Notes under the pieces: model-generated
What the model was told of the DNA's origin: nothing
Seen by the model: only the letters and a program-made list of their open reading frames with translations
Database searches by the model: none
Program-made: the position numbers and the translations under genes
Source: an uncultured Aliiroseovarius sp.
GTDB taxonomy: Bacteria; Pseudomonadota; Alphaproteobacteria; Rhodobacterales; Rhodobacteraceae
DNA: 64,000 nucleotides
Assembly (NCBI RefSeq): GCF_947492455.1
Contig: NZ_CANLNB010000001.1
Span: 1 to 64,000, forward strand
Direction: 5' to 3'
Shown: one piece after another, positions 46,892 through 56,374 of the stretch
Layout: each line of letters starts with the position of its first letter
Numbering within the stretch: the stretch's first letter is position 1

Positions 46892-47488
46892 ATGGTAAGA
46901 TTGCTTGCAGCGCTTTCGTTGATCGTTGCACTTGCCGGTTGCGGCGGCGCAGACAACATCTGGGCCAGCGATCAGACTGTGGCGGACGCCGTATACCGGC
47001 ATGACGGTCCGCCGACCCTCACCCTGTTTACTGTGGTCTCAACGGGCAGCGGCTCGGGCGCGCATTCGGCGCTGATGGTCAATGGATCGCAGCGCGTGAT
47101 CTTTGATCCGGCCGGCACCTTCCACCACCCCAATCTGCCCGAACGTCATGACGTGATTTATGGCATGACTGATCCGGCAGTGGACTTCTATATCGATTAC
47201 CATGCGCGCGTGACCTATGACGTGGTGCGGCAGGACATTGTGGTCTCGCCGCAGGTAGCTGAAATGGCCAAACGCGCGGTCGAGCAATATGGCGCGGTCC
47301 CCAAGGCGCATTGTGGCCAGTCGGTCAGCGCCATCCTGCGCAGCCTTCCGGGGTTTGAGACGATCCCGCAAAGCTATTATCCCAAAAAGATCATGAACGC
47401 CTTTGGTGCGCTTCCCGGCACCCGGTCGCAAACCTTCAGCGACACCGACCCGCATAAGGGCGGCAAGATCGTCACGCAGGGCATCTAA
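46892..47488 (+). CDS. Lipoprotein with possible permuted papain-like fold
   Basis: 198 residues. Lipobox signal MVRLLAALSLIVALAGC (Cys17). The mature protein has GSGAHSALMVNGSQRVIFDPAG (His first) and KAHCGQSVSAILRSLPGF (Cys later), the order seen in permuted NlpC/P60-like cysteine hydrolases. This suggests an envelope amidase or lipase-like enzyme, but the family is not identified. It follows the oxidase subunit gene by 31 nt and converges on azlD. Confidence 0.6.
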   Translation: MVRLLAALSLIVALAGCGGADNIWASDQTVADAVYRHDGPPTLTLFTVVSTGSGSGAHSALMVNGSQRVIFDPAGTFHHPNLPERHDVIYGMTDPAVDFYIDYHARVTYDVVRQDIVVSPQVAEMAKRAVEQYGAVPKAHCGQSVSAILRSLPGFETIPQSYYPKKIMNAFGALPGTRSQTFSDTDPHKGGKIVTQGI

Positions 47489-47494
47489 GCCGCG

Positions 47495-47827
47495 TTATCC
47501 CAGTAGAAACAGAAGCCCGTACAGCGTCGCGGCCCCGGACAGGATTGCGGCCAGAACGTTTTTGCTGAAATACCCAACAGCCAAGGTCACCAAAGCAGCT
47601 CCCATTCGCGCCGGATCAGGGCTTCCCCCTGTCGCAGCGGGCCAAAAAACCAGTGGGGCCACCAGCCCCGGAAGCACGGCAACAGGCGTATAGCGCAGGT
47701 GACGCAGTACCCATTCGGGCATCTTCCGATCACCGATAATACCCAAAAAACTGAAACGGATCAGGAAGCTACCGATCGCCATCGCGAAGATGACCAGCCA
47801 GACTGTGGTGTGGTTCAGCTCTTCCAT
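47495..47827 (-). CDS. azlD: AzlD-like branched-chain amino acid transport protein
   Basis: 110 residues, about four helices. VWLVIFAMAIGSFLIRFSFLGI at the N-terminus and YTPVAVLPGLVAPLVFW are typical of AzlD. It is the small partner of AzlC in an exporter of branched-chain amino acids. Its start codon shares one base with the azlC stop (TGATG). Confidence 0.88.
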   Translation of the reverse strand: MEELNHTTVWLVIFAMAIGSFLIRFSFLGIIGDRKMPEWVLRHLRYTPVAVLPGLVAPLVFWPAATGGSPDPARMGAALVTLAVGYFSKNVLAAILSGAATLYGLLFLLG

Positions 47828-48537
47828 CACGCGGCCCTCCGTTCCATGTAGAGCTCGACCTGAGCCCCAACGACCATCGCGCCGATCGCCGCCACCAACA
47901 GGCCCGAGCCATAAGGCATCCACGCCATCAACAGCGCCAGCACAACTGACGTCATGGCGGACGCCACATGCGCCATCGTGCGCAGGGCGGGCGCGATCAT
48001 CGCAAGGAAGGTAATCGGCAGGGCGAAATCTAAAGCAAACTCAGGCGGAACTTGCGCACCGGCGACGGCACCAAGGTACGATGCCCCGTACCAGAACGGC
48101 GCCAGCGGTGCGACGGTGCCAAGATAGTAGGCAAAGCGCTCGGGCACGGTCAGCTCGCGCTCCATCTCGAACTTGATCTGCGACAGGGCATAGGCCTGAT
48201 CCACCATCAGATAGGCCACCAGTCCGCGCTGCCAGATCGGCGCGCTGCCCAAATACGGCGTCAGTGACGCGCTGTACATCGCCATGCGCATATTCACGGC
48301 CAACGAGGTCAGGATTACGATCACGGTCGGCGCGTTTTCCGTCATCAACTGCACAGCGGTGAACTGCGCGGCCCCAGCGATAACCAGAACGGAAAAGCCC
48401 ATAACCTCGGCCACATTCAACCCGGCCTCGGTCGCCACCACGCCAAAAAGCGCGGCGAAGGGGATGATTACCAACAGAAACGGAAGCGCATCGCGCGTTC
48501 CGCGCAGGAAATGTCGTTTCGGGTTGGACGCGGTCAT
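47827..48537 (-). CDS. azlC: AzlC family branched-chain amino acid exporter
   Basis: 236 residues, five or more helices. LPFLLVIIPFAALFGVVATEAGL and FTAVQLMTENAPTVIVILTSLAVNMRMAMYSASL are AzlC signatures. The pair AzlC-AzlD exports branched-chain amino acids. It diverges from fdhD across 53 bp. Confidence 0.92.
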   Translation of the reverse strand: MTASNPKRHFLRGTRDALPFLLVIIPFAALFGVVATEAGLNVAEVMGFSVLVIAGAAQFTAVQLMTENAPTVIVILTSLAVNMRMAMYSASLTPYLGSAPIWQRGLVAYLMVDQAYALSQIKFEMERELTVPERFAYYLGTVAPLAPFWYGASYLGAVAGAQVPPEFALDFALPITFLAMIAPALRTMAHVASAMTSVVLALLMAWMPYGSGLLVAAIGAMVVGAQVELYMERRAA

Positions 48538-48590
48538 GGGGAATTCCTAAATTACCCATAACGCTTACGGCGTCCGTGCAGGAGTTGCAA

Positions 48591-49475
48591 TTGTCCACCG
48601 AACCCGATCTTTCCGAATATCTGATCGCGCCCGACCCCGGCGCGGCGCGCCTGACCCGCGCGGTGGCCGGCCATGATGAAACCGGCGCGCCGGTGACCAT
48701 CAACGTGGTCGAAGAACGCCCCCTGACCATCTTCCTGAACCGGCGCGAGATCGTGACCGCCATGACCATCGGCGACTACCCCGAGTATCTGGCGCTTGGG
48801 TTCCTACGCAATCAGGGGATGCTGTCGACCGAGGATCAGATCACCGGCGTCGACTATGACGACGATATCGACACGGTTGTCGTACGGACCGCCACGGAAA
48901 CCGATTATGAAGACAAGCTAGCCCGCAAGACCCGCACTTCGGGCTGCGCGGTGGGCACGGTGTTTGGCGACATGATGGAAGGGCTTGAGGGGCTGACCCT
49001 GCCCGCGACGCCGGTGAAAACCTCGTGGCTGTATGCGTTGTCGCAAAAGATCAACCGCACGCCCTCGCTGTATTTGGAAGCGGGTGCGATCCACGGAACG
49101 GTCCTATGCGAAGGCGATCGCCCGCTAGTCTATATGGAGGACGTGGGCCGTCACAACGCCGTCGACAAAGTAGCGGGTTGGATGCTGGATCAGAATGTCT
49201 CGGGTGCGGACAAGATCCTGTATACAACCGGGCGCCTGACGTCCGAGATGGTGATCAAAACCGCGCAGATGGGCATTCCCGCGCTGGTCTCGCGCTCGGG
49301 CTTCACTGCCTGGGGCGTCGAGATCGCGAACGAGATCGGCCTGACCCTGATCGGTCGAATGCGCGGGCAACGCTTTACCTGTTTGGCAGGGGAGGAGCGT
49401 CTGGTCCGCGATGTGGATCCGGCCCATGTGACCCACGAAGACCGCAAGCACCGCCGCAAAGGAGCAGGCGCATGA
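48591..49475 (+). CDS. fdhD: Formate dehydrogenase accessory sulfurtransferase FdhD
   Basis: 294 residues. GDYPEYLALGFLRNQGML, TSGCAVGT (sulfur-carrier Cys region), DVGRHNAVDKVAGW and GRLTSEMVIKTAQMG are FdhD signatures. Only one Cys is present in the loop that in E. coli has two (CxxC). It passes sulfur from a cysteine desulfurase to the molybdenum cofactor of formate dehydrogenase. The start is a TTG at 48591, six bases after AGGAG; a GTG at 48576 has no such site. It overlaps mobA by 4 nt. Confidence 0.93.
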   Translation: MSTEPDLSEYLIAPDPGAARLTRAVAGHDETGAPVTINVVEERPLTIFLNRREIVTAMTIGDYPEYLALGFLRNQGMLSTEDQITGVDYDDDIDTVVVRTATETDYEDKLARKTRTSGCAVGTVFGDMMEGLEGLTLPATPVKTSWLYALSQKINRTPSLYLEAGAIHGTVLCEGDRPLVYMEDVGRHNAVDKVAGWMLDQNVSGADKILYTTGRLTSEMVIKTAQMGIPALVSRSGFTAWGVEIANEIGLTLIGRMRGQRFTCLAGEERLVRDVDPAHVTHEDRKHRRKGAGA

Positions 49476-50092
49476 CCCGCCCTCTTGGCATCATTCTGGC
49501 AGGCGGTCTGGCCACCCGTATGGGCGGCGGAGACAAGGGACGTCTGCCACTTGGAGACGGCACGCTGCTGTCCCACGTGATCGACAGGCTGGCGCCTCAG
49601 GTCGACGGCATGGCCCTGAACGCAAACGGAAACCCCGCGCGTTTTGCCGACACCGGCCTGCCCGTTCTGCCCGATAGTATTGATGGCTACGCGGGGCCAC
49701 TAGCAGGTGTACTTGCCGGGCTTGATTGGGCGGCAGAACAAGGTGCAACCCATGTGGTGTCCGCAGCAGCCGACACGCCCTTCTTCCCGCGCGATCTTGT
49801 GGATCGCTTGCTGATCGCTGCCCAGCGCGACGGCACCGACATCGCGCTGGCTGCCACGCTGGACCCACAGCGCGGAGCAATGCGTCAGCCAACCTTCGGC
49901 CTCTGGCCTGTGGCGCTTCGTGACGACCTGCGTGCGGCGCTGGAAGACGGCTTGCGCAAAGTCGTCCTGTGGACGGACAAACACGGCGCGGCGACTGCCA
50001 GCTTTCTGCCCGCCCCGTTTGACCCCTTCTTCAACGTGAACACCCCAGACGACCTTGCCCAGGCCGAACAGATTTTGGAGACCGCTTCATGA
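49472..50092 (+). CDS. mobA: Molybdenum cofactor guanylyltransferase
   Basis: 206 residues. LGIILAGGLATRMGGGDKGRLPLG is the GTP-binding MobA motif; LAGVLAGLDWA and AADTPFFP follow. It adds GMP to molybdopterin. The ATG overlaps the fdhD stop (ATGA) and the gene overlaps mobB-moeA by 4 nt. Confidence 0.95.
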   Translation: MTRPLGIILAGGLATRMGGGDKGRLPLGDGTLLSHVIDRLAPQVDGMALNANGNPARFADTGLPVLPDSIDGYAGPLAGVLAGLDWAAEQGATHVVSAAADTPFFPRDLVDRLLIAAQRDGTDIALAATLDPQRGAMRQPTFGLWPVALRDDLRAALEDGLRKVVLWTDKHGAATASFLPAPFDPFFNVNTPDDLAQAEQILETAS

Positions 50093-51849
50093 AAATCTTC
50101 GGTGTCACCGGTTGGAAAAACTCGGGCAAAACCGGATTGATGGAGCGCCTGATCGCCCATTTCACCGCGCAGGGCCTGCGGGTTTCGACCCTGAAACACA
50201 CGCATCACGGCGTCGATCTGGAAAAGCCCGGCACGGACACACACCGCCACCGCGTGGCGGGCGCGCAAGAGGTCGTTCTGGCCTCCTCCGCCCGCATCAC
50301 CACCTTGCATGAACTCCGCGACGCCCCCGAACCGCGTCTGGCCGAGCTGATCGCGGGCCTGACCCCCTGCGACCTTGTGCTGGTGGAAGGGTTCAAAGGT
50401 GCGCCGCATCCCAAGATCGAAGCGCACCGCGTGGAAACGGGCGAAGACTTGTTGGCCACGGAAAACGACACGATCCGCGCCGTAGCCAGCAACGAAGCCC
50501 TCCCTGACCTCGACCTGCCAGTCTTCGATCTGGATAACACCGCCGCGATTGCCGCGTTCATCGCAGATGTCACCGGCCTCGCACCACGCAAGCCAAAGGG
50601 GTTGAAAAACGATTGCTTCGCCCTGCCCCCCGGCGTGAATTGGACCCCGGTCGACGAAGCGCTGGACACGCTCCGCGACCGTCTGTCGCCGGTGGTCGGA
50701 ACGGAAACCGTACCCACTGCAACATCCCGCGGCCGCGTCCTCGCCGCCGACCACATGGCGGTCCGTTCCAACCCTCCCGGCGCAAACTCTGCCGTCGACG
50801 GATACGCCTTCGCCTATGCGGGCCTGCCCGAAGGCGACGTGATCGAGCTGCCTCTGATGGCAGAACGCGCAGCTGCCGGAGGCCCCTTCACCGGCACCGT
50901 CCCGATGGGCCACGCCATTCGCATCCTGACCGGCGCTCTGCTGCCCGACGGCGTGGACACCGTGGTCTTGCAAGAAGATGTTCAAATCGACGGACACACC
51001 CTGCGCTTCCCCGCTGGCGTCAAACCCGGCGCCAACGCCCGCGCTGCGGGCGAAGACGTCGAGGCCGGCAAGCTGGCGCTTCCAATGGGCCACAAGATGC
51101 GTGTGCCCGATGTGGCGCTACTCTCGGCACTCGGTCTGCCAAACGTCCAAACCTACAAACCTCTGCGCGTCGGTGTCCTGTCCACCGGCGATGAACTGGC
51201 TGAACCCGGCACCACATCCGACACCGCCCGCACCTATGACGCCAACCGCCCGATGCTTCTGTCACTGGCCGAGGGCTGGGGCTATACCCCGGTTGATCTG
51301 GGCCATGTGGCCGACAACCGCGACGCTCTGCGCGCAGCCTTCGACACAGCCGCAACGCAGGCCGACGTCATCCTGACCTCAGGCGGCGCATCTGCTGGAG
51401 ACGAGGATCACGTCTCGGCCCTTCTGAAAGAAACCGGATCACTGCACCACTGGCGTATCGCGATCAAACCGGGCCGCCCTCTGGCGCTCGCCCAATGGAA
51501 CGGCACGCCCGTTTTCGGACTGCCCGGCAACCCGGTCGCCGCCCTTGTCACCACACTGATCTTCGCACGCCCGGCGTTCTCTGTTTTGGCAGGCGGCCCA
51601 TGGCTGGCCGCACCCGGCACCCTGATCCCTGCCGCCTTTACCAAATCAAAAAAAGCAGGCCGCCGCGAATACCTGCGCGCACGCCTGAACGAAAACGGCG
51701 AGGTGGAAGCGTTCAAATCCGAAGGGTCAGGCCGCATCTCGGGCCTCAGCTGGGCCACTGGACTGGTCGAACTCCCGGACGAGGCGATGGACATCACCCC
51801 CGGCACCCCCGTCCGCTTTATCAGCTATAACAGCCTCGGGATCACCTGA
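50089..51849 (+). CDS. MobB-MoeA fusion protein
   Basis: 586 residues. Residues about 1-165 are MobB: P-loop GWKNSGKTGLMERL (8-21), TLKHTHHGVDLEKPGTDT, LVEGFKG. From about 175 to the end it is MoeA: SAVDGYAFAY, GAIRILTGALLPDGVDTVV-like, VGVLSTGDEL, TSGGASAGDEDHV and GLPGNPVAA. It would handle GTP-dependent dinucleotide formation together with molybdate insertion. Gene fusion of these two partners is seen in related genomes. It is the last gene of the fdhD-mobA operon. Confidence 0.94.
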   Translation: MKIFGVTGWKNSGKTGLMERLIAHFTAQGLRVSTLKHTHHGVDLEKPGTDTHRHRVAGAQEVVLASSARITTLHELRDAPEPRLAELIAGLTPCDLVLVEGFKGAPHPKIEAHRVETGEDLLATENDTIRAVASNEALPDLDLPVFDLDNTAAIAAFIADVTGLAPRKPKGLKNDCFALPPGVNWTPVDEALDTLRDRLSPVVGTETVPTATSRGRVLAADHMAVRSNPPGANSAVDGYAFAYAGLPEGDVIELPLMAERAAAGGPFTGTVPMGHAIRILTGALLPDGVDTVVLQEDVQIDGHTLRFPAGVKPGANARAAGEDVEAGKLALPMGHKMRVPDVALLSALGLPNVQTYKPLRVGVLSTGDELAEPGTTSDTARTYDANRPMLLSLAEGWGYTPVDLGHVADNRDALRAAFDTAATQADVILTSGGASAGDEDHVSALLKETGSLHHWRIAIKPGRPLALAQWNGTPVFGLPGNPVAALVTTLIFARPAFSVLAGGPWLAAPGTLIPAAFTKSKKAGRREYLRARLNENGEVEAFKSEGSGRISGLSWATGLVELPDEAMDITPGTPVRFISYNSLGIT

Positions 51850-51854
51850 CCCCC

Positions 51855-51932
51855 ATCCTCTTGCCTTAAATACCTTGGGGTGAATGCGCGCAGCGCAGAG
51901 GGGCAACGCCCCTCAGGCTCACAACGTGAGCC
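51855..51932 (+). repeat. Intergenic multi-hairpin element, copy B
   Basis: Degenerate lead segment at 51855-51882 (TCTTGCC.TAAATACC..GGGGTG), then a small GCGC stem, stem GAGGGGC (51898-51904) / GCCCCTC (51908-51914), and stem GGCTCAC (51916-51922) / GTGAGCC (51926-51932). It lies between convergent mobB-moeA and smpB. Confidence 0.7.
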
Positions 51933-51940
51933 GCCGAACC

Positions 51941-52423
51941 TCAGTCCCCGTGCCGCAGCAGCCGTTGCTTCTGGCGACCCCAATCCCGCTTGGCTTCGGT
52001 CGCGCGCTTGTCATGGGCCTTCTTACCCTTGGCAATGCCCACCTTCACCTTCACCAAACCTTTGTGGTTGAAATACATGACCAGCGGCACAAGCGTCATG
52101 CCCTTGCGGCTGGTCGCATTCCACATCTTGGAAATCTCACGCTTCGACGCCAGCAACTTACGCTTGCGCCGCTCCAGATGGCCCCACGTGATGGCCTGCT
52201 TATACGGCGCGATATAGGCGTTGGTCAGGTAAAGCTCGCCATCCTCAACAGCCACATAGCTTTCAGCAATATTCGATCCACCCTGACGCAGCGATTTCAC
52301 CTCGGAGCCCATCAACACGATGCCGCATTCGATGTCTTCCTCGATCGCATAGTCATAGCGTGCGCGCCGATTGTCGGCGATCACCTTATAGTTTGCGTCT
52401 TCTTTGGTTTTTGCTTTAGCCAT
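51941..52423 (-). CDS. smpB: SsrA-binding protein SmpB
   Basis: 160 residues. [31 protein letters not shown] is the SmpB core; the basic tail [25 protein letters not shown] inserts into the ribosome. Partner of tmRNA in trans-translation. ATG 52423 gives the usual [14 protein letters not shown] start. It follows dapA in the same direction. Confidence 0.96.
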   Translation of the reverse strand: MAKAKTKEDANYKVIADNRRARYDYAIEEDIECGIVLMGSEVKSLRQGGSNIAESYVAVEDGELYLTNAYIAPYKQAITWGHLERRKRKLLASKREISKMWNATSRKGMTLVPLVMYFNHKGLVKVKVGIAKGKKAHDKRATEAKRDWGRQKQRLLRHGD

Positions 52424-52480
52424 GTGCCGGATGTAGGGCTTGCACCGCGAACTGTCCAGACCATCCACTTAGATAGACAA

Positions 52481-52504
52481 AGGGCCGCGACAACGCGCGG
52501 CCCT
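52481..52504 (-). terminator. Hairpin after dapA
   Basis: Stem AGGGCCGCG (52481-52489) / CGCGGCCCT (52496-52504) with a 6-nt loop, between dapA and smpB. On the minus strand it is followed by TTTGTC, a weak T-run. Confidence 0.65.
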
Positions 52505-52528
52505 CGTAACACAAATCAACAGGTCAGA

Positions 52529-53404
52529 TCAGTTGATCAGCCCGGCGTGACGCATGGCAGCGTCAATGGCGGCCTTGGTCTCGTCCGTCAGACCAACCAG
52601 TGGCGAGCGGACTTCTTCGGTGCAGCGGCCCAGCTTGGACAGCGCGTATTTCGCGCCACAGGTGCCCGGCTCCATAAAGATGGCCTTGTGCAGCGGCATC
52701 AGCTTGTCAGCGATCTCCAACGCTTTGGCGAAGTCGCCCTCCAACGTCGCAGCCTGCATATCCGCGCACAGACGCGGGGCCACGTTCGCGGTGACCGAGA
52801 TACAGCCCACGCCACCCTGTGCGTTGAACCCATGCGCCGTGGCATCTTCGCCCGACAGCTGGATGAAATCCGCCCCACAAGTCATGCGCTGAAAGCTGAC
52901 ACGCGCCAGATCGCCGGTGGCGTCTTTCACGCCGACGATGTTCTTGTGCTTGGCCAGTTCGCCCATGGTCTCGGGCGTCATGTCGACGACCGAACGACCG
53001 GGGATGTTGTAGATCACGATCGGCAGGTCGACGGCATCCGCAATCGTCTCGAAATGCGCAACCAGTCCGCGCTGGGTCGGCTTGTTGTAGTAAGGCGTCA
53101 CCACCAGACCGGCAGCGGCACCAACACGCTTGGCGAACTCCATGAAGCGCAGGGCTTCGGCGGTGTTGTTCGAGCCAGCACCCGCAATGACCGGCACACG
53201 GCCTGCGGCGGCTTCCACCACGGCTTCGATCACCGCTTCATGCTCGTCATGGGTCAGGGTCGGGCTTTCACCGGTTGTGCCCACCGGCACCAGACCGGTC
53301 GAGCCTTCTTCGATCTGCCATTCGACCAAGCGTTTGAGCGCGTCGAAATCCACTGCACCGTCCTTGAACGGCGTAACCAGGGCAGGAAGAGATCCTTTGA
53401 ACAT
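52529..53404 (-). CDS. dapA: 4-hydroxy-tetrahydrodipicolinate synthase
   Basis: 291 residues, TIM barrel. [29 protein letters not shown], catalytic Tyr in [10 protein letters not shown] and Schiff-base Lys in [10 protein letters not shown]. It condenses pyruvate with aspartate semialdehyde for lysine and peptidoglycan. ATG 53404 follows GGAGCG. It diverges from the transglycosylase across about 146 bp. Confidence 0.96.
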   Translation of the reverse strand: MFKGSLPALVTPFKDGAVDFDALKRLVEWQIEEGSTGLVPVGTTGESPTLTHDEHEAVIEAVVEAAAGRVPVIAGAGSNNTAEALRFMEFAKRVGAAAGLVVTPYYNKPTQRGLVAHFETIADAVDLPIVIYNIPGRSVVDMTPETMGELAKHKNIVGVKDATGDLARVSFQRMTCGADFIQLSGEDATAHGFNAQGGVGCISVTANVAPRLCADMQAATLEGDFAKALEIADKLMPLHKAIFMEPGTCGAKYALSKLGRCTEEVRSPLVGLTDETKAAIDAAMRHAGLIN

Positions 53405-53550
53405 GACACGCTCCATTTTTGTCTGTGTTTCCAATCACGTCTGCGAAGATCTGCTGAATCGCTCCGCAAACGCGGCGGAAACTAGCCGGGTTCGACAGAA
53501 ATGCCAAGTTTGTGTGTTGCGTGTTAGCGCCACAAAGCTAGGTTTTGCAC

Positions 53551-55512
53551 ATGAACAGGATCAAATCACGTCTTCTTGCGGCCCTGACACTGGCCGCCAG
53601 CCTTGGTTTTGCCGCCAGCACCCCCGGTTTTGCACAGAATGCCGGGGCCGTTTCGGCACTTGAAAAGGCCATCGAAAGCGCCCGAGCCGAAGAATGGGAC
53701 ACCGCCCGGGCCCAAGCAGCACAGGGCGGTGCGCTTGCGGCAGACATCTTGGAATGGCACCGCTTGCGCCAAAGCGAAGGCAGCTTTGCCGACACGCGCG
53801 CCTTTCTGGCCCGCAACCCCGACTGGCCCGGCCTGAAGCTTCTGCGCAAACGATCCGAAGAATCAATTCCGCGCAATCATACCCCGGCCGAGGTTCTGGA
53901 CTTCTTCCGCGACCAGCCCCCGCAAACCGGACGCGGCGCGTTGCGACTGGCCGAGGCGTTGAAGGCCACTGGCAGCAGGGAAGAGGCGAAGGCGCAGATC
54001 ATTCTTGGCTGGATTTCGCTGTCTCTAGATGAAGACGAGCACGATGCGTTCGTATCGCGTTATGGCGATACGCTGAAATCCCATCACTGGGACCGGACAG
54101 ATATGCTGCTGTGGCGCGGGGCGACGACCGAAGCGGGGCGTATGTTGCCGTTGTTGTCATCCGGACGGCAGGCGCTGGCCAAAGCCCGCATCGCGCTGCG
54201 CAAAAAGCAAAACGGCGTGGATGCATTGATCAAAGCCGTGCCTGCCAGCCTGTCAGATGATCCGGGGCTGGCCTATGAACGCTTCCTCTGGCGCGCCTCG
54301 AAAGGACGCAATCAGGATGCGGTGGATTTGTTGCTGGAACGCTCGACCTCGGCCCAGTCGCTGGGCGCGCCCGAGCGTTGGGGCAGCTGGCGCCGCGTCT
54401 TGGCCCGCTGGTCGATGCGCGATGGGAAGCCCAAGCAGGCTTATCGCCTCGCCGCATCGCATCACATCTCCGGCGGATCGGACCGCAATGATCTGGAGTG
54501 GTTGGCGGGCTACGTCGCACTGCGCAAGCTGAACGATCTGGCCACCGCGCTTGAGCATTTCCAGACCTTCCAGCTGGGTGTCGAAACCCCGATCAGCCTT
54601 GGCCGTGCCGGGTACTGGCAAGGCCGCGCTTATGAGGCGTTGGGCGACACAATCAGCGCGCAGGCGTCCTATGAATATGGGGGCGAGTTCCAGACCAGTT
54701 TCTATGGCCTTCTGGCGGCTGAGAAAGCGGGCCTTCCCATGGACCCACGCCTGACCGGGTCGGAACCTTTCCCGGACTTCCGGCAGGCCCGTTTCTGGGG
54801 TGGATCCGTCATGGAAGCTGCCCGTCTTCTGCAAGCCGCGGGTGAGCTGTACTGGGCCGAACGCTTTTCGGTCCACCTCGCCGAAAGCCTGACCCGCGAA
54901 GAGATCGGCCAGCTGGCCGCATGGGCAGAAAGCGTAGGCGAGCCGCATTTGCAGGTGATGATCGCCAAACAGGCCGCGCGTCAGGGTCACACCATCGCCC
55001 GCCCATATTTCCCGACGCCCGACATCGGGCGCGGCAACCGCACCGTCCCGCGCGCGTTAGAACTGGCCATTGCCCGGCGCGAAAGCGAGTTCGATCCTTC
55101 GGTTGTGTCAGGCGTCGGCGCGCGCGGCTTGATGCAGTTGATGCCCGGCACCGCGTCCGACATGGCGAAGCGGCTGGACATGCCCTATTCCAAGGCCCGC
55201 CTGACCGAAGACCCCGCCTATAACACCCGGCTGGGATCGGAGTATCTGGCGAAACTGATCGAAGATTTCGACGGCAACCCGGTTCTGATCTCGGTGGGCT
55301 ATAACGCGGGCCCCAGACGGTCGATCAACTGGACCGAACGGTTCGGGAATGTGCGATCCTCGTCCGTGGATATCATCGACTGGATCGAACACATCCCCTT
55401 CCGCGAGACCCGCAATTACGTCATGCGTGTCACCGAAAGCCTGCCTATCTATCGCGCACGGCTGACGGGCAAGACACAACCGCTGCGTCTGTCGAAAGAA
55501 CTTAAGAAGTAG
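53551..55512 (+). CDS. Soluble lytic murein transglycosylase (Slt70-like)
   Basis: 653 residues. Signal peptide MNRIKSRLLAALTLAASLGFAAS, a long alpha-superhelical region, and a C-terminal catalytic domain: ELAIARRESEFDPSVVSGVGARGLMQLMPGTA (catalytic Glu in RRESEF) and SVGYNAGPRR. It cleaves peptidoglycan glycan strands with 1,6-anhydro ends. ATG 53551 is used. The last 11 nt overlap the convergent EamA gene. Confidence 0.92.
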   Translation: MNRIKSRLLAALTLAASLGFAASTPGFAQNAGAVSALEKAIESARAEEWDTARAQAAQGGALAADILEWHRLRQSEGSFADTRAFLARNPDWPGLKLLRKRSEESIPRNHTPAEVLDFFRDQPPQTGRGALRLAEALKATGSREEAKAQIILGWISLSLDEDEHDAFVSRYGDTLKSHHWDRTDMLLWRGATTEAGRMLPLLSSGRQALAKARIALRKKQNGVDALIKAVPASLSDDPGLAYERFLWRASKGRNQDAVDLLLERSTSAQSLGAPERWGSWRRVLARWSMRDGKPKQAYRLAASHHISGGSDRNDLEWLAGYVALRKLNDLATALEHFQTFQLGVETPISLGRAGYWQGRAYEALGDTISAQASYEYGGEFQTSFYGLLAAEKAGLPMDPRLTGSEPFPDFRQARFWGGSVMEAARLLQAAGELYWAERFSVHLAESLTREEIGQLAAWAESVGEPHLQVMIAKQAARQGHTIARPYFPTPDIGRGNRTVPRALELAIARRESEFDPSVVSGVGARGLMQLMPGTASDMAKRLDMPYSKARLTEDPAYNTRLGSEYLAKLIEDFDGNPVLISVGYNAGPRRSINWTERFGNVRSSSVDIIDWIEHIPFRETRNYVMRVTESLPIYRARLTGKTQPLRLSKELKK

Positions 55513-56365
55513 CGCGACGACTGCGGACCAATGTGAAGATGCCTGCCGACACAACGATCACCGCGCCGATGACGACATTGGTGTGCAAGGTCTCGTTAAA
55601 CACCAAGACGCCGATGAAACTGACGAAGACCAGTTGCAGATAGGCGAAGGGTTGGACGGTGCTGGCCTCGGCGAATTCGTAGCATTTGATCAGCAGCCAG
55701 TGGCCCAACACGCCGGTGCAGCACAGAAGCGCCATCCATGCCCAGTCGCCTTGTGACATGGGCTGCCAGAACCACACGCCAATCGCGGTCATCACCACCG
55801 CGCCGACAATACCCGTCCAGAAAAAGCTGGTTTGTGTGCTGTCCGTCTTCGCGGCCAACCGCGTCATCAACCCATAGACCGCAAACATCGCCGCCCCCAA
55901 CAGCGGAATGATGGCATAGGGCGAGAACACACCCGAGCCCGGTTGCAGGATCACCAGAATGCCAATGAAGCCAATCCCGATCGCCGCCCAACGCCGCCAG
56001 CCCACATGCTCGCCCAGCACAGGGCCGGACAGGGCAGCCACCATCAACGGATAGACCGAGAAGATCGCATGGCTTTCCACCAGCCCCAGCAATGTGAACG
56101 AGATGACTGTCACGCAAATCTCAAGCGCCAGCAGTGCCCCACGCGAGATTTGCAGCCACAGACGGGCGGGTCGCAGTGCTTGGGTCAGCCCACCATTGCG
56201 ACGGGTGATCCAGATGACGAACGCCGCAAAGAACCAATAGCGGATCATCACCACCATCCAGACGTTATACTCGCCGCCCAAATGGCGCGAGATCCCGTCC
56301 TGCATCGCGAAGACAAAGGTGGTGGCCACCATCAGCCAGATGCCGATTTGATTGTTGCGCTCCAT
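55502..56365 (-). CDS. DMT (EamA) family transporter
   Basis: 287 residues, ten helices in two EamA repeats (SRGALLALEICVTVISFTLLGL, GIGFIGILVILQPGSGVF in the first; WMALLCCTGVLGHWLLIKCYEFAEAS, FVSFIGVLVFNETL in the second). The substrate is unknown. It lies 9 nt after mnmD in the same direction. Confidence 0.88.
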   Translation of the reverse strand: MERNNQIGIWLMVATTFVFAMQDGISRHLGGEYNVWMVVMIRYWFFAAFVIWITRRNGGLTQALRPARLWLQISRGALLALEICVTVISFTLLGLVESHAIFSVYPLMVAALSGPVLGEHVGWRRWAAIGIGFIGILVILQPGSGVFSPYAIIPLLGAAMFAVYGLMTRLAAKTDSTQTSFFWTGIVGAVVMTAIGVWFWQPMSQGDWAWMALLCCTGVLGHWLLIKCYEFAEASTVQPFAYLQLVFVSFIGVLVFNETLHTNVVIGAVIVVSAGIFTLVRSRRATS

Positions 56366-56374
56366 TGCGTCCCC

